A stretch of DNA of 64,000 nt from Pseudalkalibacillus salsuginis (lineage in GTDB: Bacteria > Bacillota > Bacilli > Bacillales > Fictibacillaceae), in the NCBI RefSeq assembly GCF_021646685.1, contig NZ_JAKJHW010000008.1, positions 1 through 64,000 of the forward strand, read 5' to 3'. The translations under genes were made by a program, and so were the position numbers. Position 1 is the first letter of the stretch, and the number at the start of each line of letters is the position of its first letter. Below, one piece after another: positions 56,756 to 64,000 of this stretch. Below the pieces are notes generated by a model. It saw only the letters and a program-made list of their open reading frames with translations. It did no database searches and was not told the DNA's origin.

Positions 56756-58525
56756 TCATACATTGGCTGTTGAACTGGTTTGGATTGGACAGGGAATGAA
56801 AATCTTCACGTGGAACCCTTGCCCTTGATCCGTTTCTACTTCTAACCCTGCCCTTTTGTTGTAATTAAGAACCAAACGATCATGAATGTTTTTTAAACCA
56901 ATATGGTTATGTAAATATAAGCTTTCATGAGGATCTGTATATATTTTTTCCCTTAACATTTGGAGCTGTTTATACGTCAGACTTTCTCCGTCATTCTCTA
57001 CGATAAGGTGTAAGAAGCCGTCTTGTATTTCCCCACGTATTGATAGACGGGCTTTATAATTGCCCTTTTCATAACAATGCTTAAAAAAGTTCTCAACGAG
57101 TGGCTGAAGAATCATACTGGGTATCGTCGTATTAAGAACCGTTTCGTTCATTTCTATGGTGTAATTCACATTATTTCGGAAACGTTCCATTTGCAGGGTG
57201 AGGTAGGAATCAATATAATTCACTTCATCTTGTACGAGCACCCACTCGTCTGCCTGTATGGAGTAACGCATCATCTTTGATAAAGACGTTACGAGACGGT
57301 ATACGTTAGGAGTCTTTGATCTTAAAGCAACTGCACCAATTGATTGCAGGGCATTGAATAAGAAATGAGGATTCACTTGGGCCTTTAAAGCTCTGAATTG
57401 GTTTTCCTTATTTTCAATCTCAAGCTTATATTCACGATCAATGTGAAGGTTAATGCGATTCATCATATCTTTCATATGTTTCTCCAAATAACCGATTTCG
57501 TCTTGTCTAGAGTCATCAAAGGGAGCGTTCATTTTACTGCCTTCTATCGTGCGCACTTTTTGAGTCAGTTGTTTGATCGGATGGGTAATTCGAATCGTAA
57601 TCATACTGATCATCAACAACCCTAATAAACCTACACCTATCCCGACCAATATGCTTGTATAGGCCGTTTTCCTGACATCATGAAATAAGATTTCACTAGG
57701 CGTGATCTTCACCAATTTCCATTGATGGAGTGGGCTGGATAAAGTTCTTGATAAGATAATATCATCACCCGTACCGCCATCTTCTTTCATTTGCTGTTGC
57801 AGCTCAGCAGTCACGGGTTTGCCGATAAGACTAAGGTTGTTTGCATAAATCACTTGATCGTTTTCGTCAACCAGTAACACGGTCTCTTCGTTTTCCTGGA
57901 TCAGGTTATTGCATATTTGAGTGTACATATCTGAATCGATGTCAGTAGTCAGGATTCCGAGAAATTCGTTCGTGAGCACATCTACTATTTTATGATGGAG
58001 TGTCATGACCACAGTGCTGTCTGACTGGGGCACTATCGCTGCATTATTATAATTCTCAATAGGGTGAGGCGGTTCTAATATGTACTTTAAGTTCGAATGG
58101 TAGAGTTTCTTCATCAAGTCCTTATCTAAAAAATCAGGTTTTGATTTTCGCGCACTGACCATTCCATTATATACAGCGATGGATTCCTTATCCTGATTTA
58201 AATAAAGCCGTACCTGCCGGATTTCGTTCCGCGTCAAATAGTAATTTTCTAAGCTTTTCTCTAGGTAAGCTGAATCATCTACATCATTATTAAATATCCG
58301 GAACAACTCAGGGTCACGATACAGGATGTAGGGGAGGTTGATCATTTCCTTAAAGTATTGATTAAGTTCTTCTGAGCTCTCCTGCATCTGTGCCCGGCTG
58401 TTTTCAAGTTCATTCTGCTCCACACTATTTTTCGTATAGCTGTAAATTAAAAAAACAGACAAAAAATAGGGCAGGATGATGAACACAAGCAGCATTAACA
58501 ATAACCGGCGCTGAATGCTTTTCAT
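56756..58525 (-). CDS. YesM/LytS-type sensor histidine kinase
   Basis: 589 residues. TM helix 1 (about 7-28), a ~255-residue extracellular dCache-like sensor, TM helix 2 (SILVGIGVGLLGLLMISMI) and HAMP. His-kinase domain KAQVNPHFLFNALQSIG (phospho-His in NPHF) and an HATPase_c domain (SMILQPLVENFFKH as N-box, IGLKNIHDRL as G-box). First gene of the minus-strand sensor operon. The ~470-bp gap upstream holds cre-like sites. Confidence 0.9.
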   Translation of the reverse strand: MKSIQRRLLLMLLVFIILPYFLSVFLIYSYTKNSVEQNELENSRAQMQESSEELNQYFKEMINLPYILYRDPELFRIFNNDVDDSAYLEKSLENYYLTRNEIRQVRLYLNQDKESIAVYNGMVSARKSKPDFLDKDLMKKLYHSNLKYILEPPHPIENYNNAAIVPQSDSTVVMTLHHKIVDVLTNEFLGILTTDIDSDMYTQICNNLIQENEETVLLVDENDQVIYANNLSLIGKPVTAELQQQMKEDGGTGDDIILSRTLSSPLHQWKLVKITPSEILFHDVRKTAYTSILVGIGVGLLGLLMISMITIRITHPIKQLTQKVRTIEGSKMNAPFDDSRQDEIGYLEKHMKDMMNRINLHIDREYKLEIENKENQFRALKAQVNPHFLFNALQSIGAVALRSKTPNVYRLVTSLSKMMRYSIQADEWVLVQDEVNYIDSYLTLQMERFRNNVNYTIEMNETVLNTTIPSMILQPLVENFFKHCYEKGNYKARLSIRGEIQDGFLHLIVENDGESLTYKQLQMLREKIYTDPHESLYLHNHIGLKNIHDRLVLNYNKRAGLEVETDQGQGFHVKIFIPCPIQTSSTANV

Positions 58526-58744
58526 CTCAAAGCGCCCCTTTCACGAGAGGACCAATGGAATATATTTTACTTATAGCAAGATAATGGGTCGTTAAGAGTG
58601 GATTTGATTGAAAAATGGTTTAGGACTACTCTATTAAATAGCAAAGAAATTCATAATATCCTAAACTATAACAAACATGTAAAAAGCGTCAATCATGCCC
58701 AAGGGTATAGTACATAGTAGGGGTAATCCGCTGAGCACCTGATT

Positions 58745-58779
58745 TCGGAAACGCTCACAAAAAAATGTAAACGTTATAT
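58745..58779. promoter_or_regulatory. Two cre-like sites upstream of sensor kinase
   Basis: TCGGAAACGCTCACA (58,745) and ATGTAAACGTTATAT (58,765) each differ from the cre consensus at one position. CcpA control would fit a sugar-utilisation operon. I see nothing else in 58,526-58,930. Confidence 0.5.
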
Positions 58780-58937
58780 AGAATTGAAAAAATGAAACAA
58801 ATTGACTATCTAGATGATGGAATTTATGGGGAAAAGGAGGGCTAAGTTCTCATCCCTTAAATTAGTGAAATACCCGGAAAGATGGAGAGGCTGGCTTTAT
58901 TAGCTTCATAAAAACGAAAAAGGGGCAATCACTAAAG

Positions 58938-58968
58938 AGGCTCCATTAATAGGATCCTCTTTTTTGTG
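58938..58968. terminator. Hairpin downstream of deoR
   Basis: AGAGGCTCC / GGATCCTCT around ATTAATA with TTTTTT on the plus side. On the minus strand a CCCCTTTTTCGTTTTT tract follows after ~10 bases, so it could end deoR transcription. Confidence 0.45.
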
Positions 58969-58997
58969 AGAATGGAGAATTAAATATTCTTATAGTT

Positions 58998-59768
58998 TTA
59001 AAGTTTTACGATATGTACGTTCACTCCATAACGCTTCATTTCCTCTTCGAAATGGTCCTGTACTTTAGCGTCTACGATACAAAAGTCTATAGCGGATAGG
59101 TCAGCAACTTTAGCAAAATTCACCTTGCCGATTTTACTATGATCAGTCAATAGGATGGTTTGCCTGGAGTTCGTGATCATCATACGCTTAATACGAGCCT
59201 CGGTTAGGTTAGGGGTAGTAATGATACCTTCTTTAAGGTCCAAACCATTAGTACCGATAAATGCTTTATCAATTCGAATCATATTGAGTGATTGTTCTGC
59301 AAAAGGTCCGACCAATGCAGATGTTTCTCTTCGTAAATTACCACCTAGCAGCATTACATCCAAGCCAGGAATATCTGCTAGCTCCTGCATGATAATGATC
59401 GAGTTGGTCACAATGGAAAGATTGGAAAAGGTCTTTAACTCTTTTACAAGTTCATAAGTTGTAGTTCCTGAATCTAGAAGGATGGCATCGCCTGGGTTAA
59501 TGAACTCCACCGCTTTTTTAGCAATGGCTTGCTTTTCTGCGATATAATCTTTTTTTCTATCTCCGATTGATGCCTCATAACTGACTGGCTGTAAGAGGAT
59601 GGCACCGCCATGTGTCCTTTTAATATTATTTGTTTCCTCAAGTTCTTTAAGATCCCTTCGAATCGTAGACTCTGAAACATTAAATTGCTGACTTAAATCA
59701 TGAACGGACGCCCGAGACATATGGCGTAAGTATTCAAGAATTTGCGCTTTACGCTCTTCCATAAACAT
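58998..59768 (-). CDS. DeoR-family transcriptional regulator
   Basis: 256 residues. N-terminal winged helix (MEERKAQILEYLRHMSRASV, then DLSQQFNVSESTIRRDLKELEE) and a sugar-phosphate-binding DeoR C-terminal domain (DSGTTTYELVKEL, GGNLRRETSALVGP, DHSKIGKVNF). The frame runs from 59885, but GGGAG on the minus strand supports ATG 59768 (or 59762). It lies divergently next to the sugar ABC operon, which it most likely represses, with a phosphorylated fructose derivative a plausible inducer. Confidence 0.88.
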   Translation of the reverse strand: MFMEERKAQILEYLRHMSRASVHDLSQQFNVSESTIRRDLKELEETNNIKRTHGGAILLQPVSYEASIGDRKKDYIAEKQAIAKKAVEFINPGDAILLDSGTTTYELVKELKTFSNLSIVTNSIIIMQELADIPGLDVMLLGGNLRRETSALVGPFAEQSLNMIRIDKAFIGTNGLDLKEGIITTPNLTEARIKRMMITNSRQTILLTDHSKIGKVNFAKVADLSAIDFCIVDAKVQDHFEEEMKRYGVNVHIVKL

Positions 59769-59785
59769 GAACAGCAATTCTCCCT

Positions 59786-59800
59786 TCGTAAACGTTTTCT
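59786..59800. promoter_or_regulatory. cre-like site at deoR start
   Basis: TCGTAAACGTTTTCT matches the cre consensus except at position 2. It overlaps the deoR leader. Confidence 0.5.
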
Positions 59801-59901
59801 TTTTATCATTATAGACTAATCTCGAAGTCTTAAAGTAAAAAGATGATTGCGCGATTCCTGATTTTTGATTTGCGATCATACTCATTTATCTTCATATGGC
59901 T

Positions 59902-60072
59902 AAAAATAAGCATAAGTAATCAAATTAATTCAAACTGTATGATGAGGATAATCATGGGAAAGAGCATTTAGTAGGGATTTATAAAGAAATTCGTTATATT
60001 TTTAATTTTTAGAAAACTTATTGACAATCATCAAATACGCATATATCATCATTAATAAGCATAAACAATCAC
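59902..60072. promoter_or_regulatory. Sugar-operon promoter with repeated operator
   Basis: TTGACA (60,021), 17 bp, TATCAT (60,044) is a good SigA promoter reading toward the ABC genes. ATAAGCATAA followed by (G/A)(T/C)AATCA occurs at 59,906 near deoR and again at 60,054 just after the -10, with a related TACGCATATATCATC between. These shared motifs are likely DeoR-family operators. Confidence 0.6.
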
Positions 60073-60176
60073 AACCAATATTGGGATTTATTACACATAT
60101 AACAAAATCATTCCTTTAATCGGCTAAATGAAATATGTGTAACGGTGATTAGAAAGGAGGGGGAATGTTCGTTCAT

Positions 60177-60191
60177 TTGTAAGCGTATTCA
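60177..60191 (+). promoter_or_regulatory. cre site (CcpA) upstream of sugar-binding gene
   Basis: TTGTAAGCGTATTCA is a perfect match to WTGNAANCGNWNNCW. It lies downstream of the promoter and 42 bp before the gene, where CcpA binding would repress when glucose is present. Confidence 0.75.
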
Positions 60192-60232
60192 TCGATTTCT
60201 GAAAATAATCCATCGAGGGGGAAGTAATAAAA

Positions 60233-61204
60233 ATGCAAATCAAACAAAAGAAGATCGGTGTAATTTTAATGGGAGTTCTGCTTCTATTCGCGTCTGCATG
60301 TGGAAATAACGAAACTTCTGGGCAGGAAAATGAAAGCGCTGACAACAAAAAAGGGGATCTTAAGATCGGATTGACGCTCAACAATCTGGCAAACCCGTTT
60401 TTCGTGTCGATGAGTGAAGCTGCTGGAGAATATGCGGAAGAATTAGGAGCTGAAATTATCATCCAGGCAGCTGATGCAGATTTAGCTAAGCAAACCTCTC
60501 AAATAGAGGACTTCATTACCCAAGGTGTAGATCTTATTTTATTGAATGCTGTTGATTCTGAGGGAATCGCCGGGGCTGTCGCTCAAGCAGATGCAGCCGG
60601 AATCCCCGTCATTAGCGTTGATGTCGGGGCTGGTGGAGGGATTGAAGGTACGGTTACCTCTGATAACTACCAGGCAGGAGCTCTCGCAGCTGAATATATG
60701 ATTGAAGATCTTGGTGGAAAGGGGAATGTCGTTGTAATTGACGGACCTCCTGTTACCGCTGTAAAAGATCGGATTGCGGGGTTTGAAGATACGATTGAAG
60801 GAACTGATATTAAAGTGATCGCTAAGCAAAATGGCGAAGGAAACCGTGAAAAAGGGTTGCAGGTGATGGAGAGCATTCTGCAGGCGAATAAGCCAGGAAC
60901 CATTGATGCTGTTTTTGCCAACAACGACCCTGTAGCCATTGGGGCTGAGATTGCACAGCAGCAAGCTGGCCGCCAGGATGAGTTTTACATTGTGGGTGTC
61001 GATGGCTCTCCTGATGTCATTAAAGCGATGAAGAAAGAGGGAAGTTCGATTGCAGGAACATCGGCCCAGAATCCGGGTGAAATGGTCAAAAAAGCTATGG
61101 ATGTTGGAATCCAGGTATTGGATGGCGAATCTATCGAAGAAGTGATCAAAATTCCAGTAGATTTAGTGACTCAAGACAACTTAGATTCCTATAAAGGTTG
61201 GTAA
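60233..61204 (+). CDS. Sugar ABC transporter substrate-binding lipoprotein (RbsB/FrcB-like)
   Basis: 323 residues. Lipoprotein signal ending LLLFASAC, an acidic linker, then a periplasmic-binding fold of the ribose family: GLTLNNLANPFFVSMSEAAG, DLILLNAVDSEGIAGAV, ISVDVGAGGGIEGTVTSDNY, VVVIDGPPVTAVKDRIAGFE. Genes for the ATPase and permease follow. Ribose is the default family substrate, but the adjoining levan genes make fructose more likely. Confidence 0.88.
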   Translation: MQIKQKKIGVILMGVLLLFASACGNNETSGQENESADNKKGDLKIGLTLNNLANPFFVSMSEAAGEYAEELGAEIIIQAADADLAKQTSQIEDFITQGVDLILLNAVDSEGIAGAVAQADAAGIPVISVDVGAGGGIEGTVTSDNYQAGALAAEYMIEDLGGKGNVVVIDGPPVTAVKDRIAGFEDTIEGTDIKVIAKQNGEGNREKGLQVMESILQANKPGTIDAVFANNDPVAIGAEIAQQQAGRQDEFYIVGVDGSPDVIKAMKKEGSSIAGTSAQNPGEMVKKAMDVGIQVLDGESIEEVIKIPVDLVTQDNLDSYKGW

Positions 61205-61277
61205 TCTTTATATCGAACGTACGGTCCTTGTGGTTTCAACAAGGGCCGTCATTTCAATCAAGGAAGGAGTGAAAGCT

Positions 61278-62843
61278 ATGATTATGCAGGAAAAAGTAGA
61301 GGCAAGAACGCCTATTTTAAAGATGGAAGGGATTAATAAAACTTTTTCTGGCACAACGGTGTTGAAAAATGTAAACATCGAGCTATACCCTGGTGAAGTC
61401 CACGCCTTAATGGGAGAGAACGGAGCCGGAAAATCCACATTAATGAAAATAGTATCGGGCGTTTATATGCCTGACCAAGACAGTGGAACAATCACTTATA
61501 AAACTGACCAAGTTACCTGGAAGGACCCGATGACGGCAAGAAAAATGGGTATTGGTGTGATCCATCAGGAACTTAACTTGGCCCCTAACTTGACCATCAG
61601 TGAAAATATCTTGATGGGAACAAAATATCCCCGAAATAAATTCGGCATGGTGCGCTGGGAAAAAGTACATAGACGGGCAAAGGAAGTGTTGACTTCCATG
61701 GGATCAGATTTAAAGCCAGAAACACTAGTATCGACGTTAAGTGTAGCCCAGCAGCAGATGGTGGAAATTGCAAGAGCCCTCTCATACAAAGCTGAAGTCT
61801 TGATTATGGATGAACCGACTGCCTCTTTAACGGATAAAGAAATTGACAGGCTTTTTGAAATCATAAAGGACTTAAGAAAACAGGGTGTTGCGATCGTCTA
61901 TATTTCCCATCGGATGGAAGAAATTTTTAAAATTTCCGATCGTTATACCGTTTTGCGTGATGGAGAGTGGATTAAAAGTGGTCCTATCCAAGAAACGAAC
62001 ACGGATCATTTAGTCAATTTAATGGTTGGCCGTGACCTGAAAGGCTTGTTTCAACGGTCGAAAGGAAACGATATAAAAGCAAGGGATAAAGAAAACCCTG
62101 CATTAGAAGTGAAGAATTTAAGTGATAATACTTTTGTAAGGGATCTGTCTTTTCAGATCTATCCAGGAGAAATTGTCGGATTCGCAGGACTTGTCGGGGC
62201 AGGTCGAACAGAGCTTGTCCGGTCGATCTTTGGCGCCTCGGATATCCTTCAGGGAGAAATCCGGGTAGCGGGAGAAAAGGTTCAAATCAAGTCCCCGATC
62301 GATGCAATCAGGTATGGGATTGCCCTCGTGCCAGAAAGCCGTAAGGAACAAGGACTATTTCTTGATATGTCTGTAAAAGAAAACATCTTGCTGGCGGAAC
62401 TAAAAAAGCATAAAAAGAGCTTGAAGATTAATTGGAATTCTTTAAACCATGCAGCTGACGTGTATATCAAAAACTTAAAAATCAAGACAGCCTCACCCGA
62501 TCAGTCAATTTCTGGTTTGAGCGGCGGGAACCAGCAAAAGGCGGTCATTGCCAGGTGGCTGTCGACAAACCCTAAAGTACTGCTGCTCGACGAACCAACA
62601 CGTGGTGTAGATATAGGAGCAAAAACGGAAATTCATAAAATTATTTCAGAACTTGCCGATGCAGGGCTCGCAGTTTTGATGATCTCTTCTGAACTTCCTG
62701 AAGTGATCGGGATAAGTGATCGGATTTTTGTTATGAATGAAGGAAGGATCACCGGACACCTTCAGAAAAATGAAGCTACTCAAGAACGCATTATGCATTA
62801 CGCAACGGGAGGGAATAAAGATGAAATCAATTCTGTCGACTAA
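61278..62843 (+). CDS. Sugar ABC transporter ATP-binding protein (RbsA-like)
   Basis: 521 residues with two fused ABC domains. Domain 1: Walker A GENGAGKSTL, signature LSVAQQQMVEIAR and Walker B VLIMDEPTASLT. Domain 2: degenerate Walker A (GLVGAGRTEL), signature LSGGNQQKAVIARW and VLLLDEPTRGVDIGAK. This is the standard RbsA/MglA arrangement. AGGAAGGAG selects ATG 61278 over GTG 61230. It overlaps the permease start by 23 bp. Confidence 0.92.
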   Translation: MIMQEKVEARTPILKMEGINKTFSGTTVLKNVNIELYPGEVHALMGENGAGKSTLMKIVSGVYMPDQDSGTITYKTDQVTWKDPMTARKMGIGVIHQELNLAPNLTISENILMGTKYPRNKFGMVRWEKVHRRAKEVLTSMGSDLKPETLVSTLSVAQQQMVEIARALSYKAEVLIMDEPTASLTDKEIDRLFEIIKDLRKQGVAIVYISHRMEEIFKISDRYTVLRDGEWIKSGPIQETNTDHLVNLMVGRDLKGLFQRSKGNDIKARDKENPALEVKNLSDNTFVRDLSFQIYPGEIVGFAGLVGAGRTELVRSIFGASDILQGEIRVAGEKVQIKSPIDAIRYGIALVPESRKEQGLFLDMSVKENILLAELKKHKKSLKINWNSLNHAADVYIKNLKIKTASPDQSISGLSGGNQQKAVIARWLSTNPKVLLLDEPTRGVDIGAKTEIHKIISELADAGLAVLMISSELPEVIGISDRIFVMNEGRITGHLQKNEATQERIMHYATGGNKDEINSVD

Positions 62844-63816
62844 TCAGCAGCCAGCGGCCCAGCCACCTGTCCAGTCCCGATTCAAGCTCGGTCATCATGC
62901 TTCAACCGTCTGGAATCAGCTTGGGATGGTCATTATTTTAATTTTGCTATGTATAGTAATGAGCGTAATGGCACCAAACTTTTTAGACTCGTCCAATCTG
63001 ACAAACATCCTAAAACAAGTATCGGTTACTGCCATTTTAGCTGCAGGAATGACGATTGTTATTTTGACCGGTGGTATTGATTTATCCGTGGGATCCATTG
63101 TAGCCCTATCCGGAGTCGTTTCGGTCATGGCTTCCCAGACAGGAATAAATCCGATTTTAGCCATGCTGCTCGGTGTTGGAGCTGGTTATCTTGTGGGTTT
63201 CATTAATGGCGTATTTACAGCCAAGATCGGCCTGCCTGCTTTTATCGTTACATTAGCGAGTATGACCTATGTGAGAGGACTGGCCTATGTCACAAGTGGA
63301 GGCTATCCGGTTGTCTTAGAATCTAATACCTTTCGATTCATAGGATCAGGTTCTATTTTATCGATCCCTACACCCATTTATTTAATGATCCTCGTGTATA
63401 TCGTTATGTTTCTTGTTTTAAAATACACGATGTTTGGACGCCATATTTATGCGATTGGCGGAAATGAAGAAGCGGCTAGATTAACTGGGATCAAAGTGAA
63501 AAAGACATTGGTTAATGTTTATTCTATCAGCGGCTTACTCGCTGGTTTAGGCGGTGTAGTACTCGCTGGCCGACTTTACTCAGGTCAGCCGACGGCAGGA
63601 AATATGTATGAACTTGATGCCATCGCAGCGGTAATTTTAGGTGGTTCAAAATTAACAGGCGGTGTCGGTAAGATTCAGGGCACCATCATTGGAGTGTTGA
63701 TTATGGGAGTCATTACTAATGGTCTTACGCTAATGGACGTCAGTTATTACTGGCAACTTGTCGTCAAGGGAGGAGTCATTGTATCAGCAGTATTAATTGA
63801 CCGGTTACGTTCCTAA
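62821..63816 (+). CDS. Sugar ABC transporter permease (RbsC-like)
   Basis: 331 residues with 8-10 transmembrane helices. Family motifs VTAILAAGMTIVILTGGIDLSVGS and GRHIYAIGGNEEAARLTGI (ATPase-contact loop), plus AAVILGGSKLTGGVGKI. ATG 62821 lies inside the rbsA-like gene with a GGGAGG upstream. The frame extends back to 62737 without an RBS. Confidence 0.92.
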   Translation: MKSILSTNQQPAAQPPVQSRFKLGHHASTVWNQLGMVIILILLCIVMSVMAPNFLDSSNLTNILKQVSVTAILAAGMTIVILTGGIDLSVGSIVALSGVVSVMASQTGINPILAMLLGVGAGYLVGFINGVFTAKIGLPAFIVTLASMTYVRGLAYVTSGGYPVVLESNTFRFIGSGSILSIPTPIYLMILVYIVMFLVLKYTMFGRHIYAIGGNEEAARLTGIKVKKTLVNVYSISGLLAGLGGVVLAGRLYSGQPTAGNMYELDAIAAVILGGSKLTGGVGKIQGTIIGVLIMGVITNGLTLMDVSYYWQLVVKGGVIVSAVLIDRLRS

Positions 63817-63845
63817 AAATGTAAAGGAAGGGGAGGAATTACCAT

Positions 63846-64000
63846 TTGGATAAATCTGTATGGAATAGAAGGTTTTCGTTGTTGCTCTGTTTGCTTATTG
63901 TAGGTGTGCCGGCATATGTACTTGCGGATGAGTCAGGATATTATGAAGAGCCCTACCGGAATCAATTTCATTTTTCTCCTGAAGCAAACTGGATGAACGA
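63846..64000 (+). CDS. Secreted GH32 enzyme, levanase/fructosidase (5' part)
   Basis: Starts TTG 63846 after GGGGAGG. The first 51 residues show a Sec signal peptide (RRFSLLLCLLIVGVPAYVLA) and the GH32 opening FHFSPEANWMNDP, whose Asp is the nucleophile; the window ends after MN and the first base of the Asp codon region. It resembles SacC-type exolevanases. It is the fourth gene of the sugar ABC operon, so levan hydrolysis and monosaccharide uptake appear co-expressed. The rest is outside the window. Confidence 0.82.
   Translation, partial: MDKSVWNRRFSLLLCLLIVGVPAYVLADESGYYEEPYRNQFHFSPEANWMN

Overview
The window looks like chromosome from a low-GC Gram-positive bacterium of the family Bacillaceae. 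The evidence is an rrn operon tail, a Bacillus-type T-box in an ilv-leu operon, a CIRCE-controlled groESL operon, and the gene order thiL-tsaE-tsaB-rimI-tsaD-ydiF-moaC-rex-tatA-tatC-ydiK-ydiL-groES-groEL, which is the order I know from Bacillus subtilis. I cannot resolve the genus from sequence alone.

Layout. 1-440: 3' end of 23S rRNA, 5S rRNA and a terminator. 500-870: two arrays of a 20-21 bp tandem repeat. 1.0-2.1 kb: a PLP-dependent Cys/Met-metabolism enzyme. 2.3-2.7 kb: tRNA-fMet and tRNA-Asp. 3.2-15.5 kb: branched-chain amino acid operon ilvE-ilvD-[T-box]-ilvB-ilvH-ilvC-leuA-leuB-leuC-leuD-ilvA. 15.6-19.2 kb: thiL and the t6A tRNA-modification genes tsaE, tsaB and tsaD with rimI. 19.6-20.0 kb: a dense cluster of DnaA boxes. 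20.1-27.8 kb: ydiF (ABC-F), moaC, rex, tatA-tatC, an ECF sigma/anti-sigma pair, ydiK and ydiL. 28-30 kb: groES-groEL.

A 20-bp sequence containing the groEL stop codon recurs at 44.56 kb, so about 14.5 kb of AT-rich DNA (30,049-44,574) sits between direct repeats like an integrated island. Its cargo is (i) a helicase fused to a PD-(D/E)XK nuclease, a 1282-residue SIR2-domain protein and a HEPN-motif protein, which I read as a candidate anti-phage module; (ii) a satellite-like core of frameshifted integrase, Xre/CI-type repressor with three 18-bp operators, HTH proteins and a replication-type protein; and (iii) two unrecognised or partly recognised genes, one with a GIY-YIG-like domain. A second frameshifted integrase with an ImmA-type peptidase, behind a LexA-boxed promoter, abuts the right repeat. 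A third integrase survives only as a C-terminal relic beside groEL. All three integrase 3' ends contain a rho-independent terminator pointing into the gene.

46.6-50.9 kb is a mosaic of a MarR regulator with an EamA exporter, a decayed permease gene, an AEC transporter and a long hairpin repeat. 51-64 kb looks like a levan/fructose locus: LevB-type endolevanase, SacB levansucrase, an orphan sugar-binding lipoprotein with a YesM/YesN two-component system (probably a three-component sensor), a DeoR regulator, a ribose/fructose-type ABC importer and, running off the right edge, a secreted GH32 enzyme. cre-like CcpA sites lie in its promoters. A dispersed ~120-bp noncoding repeat family occurs four times, once as the 23S-5S spacer itself.
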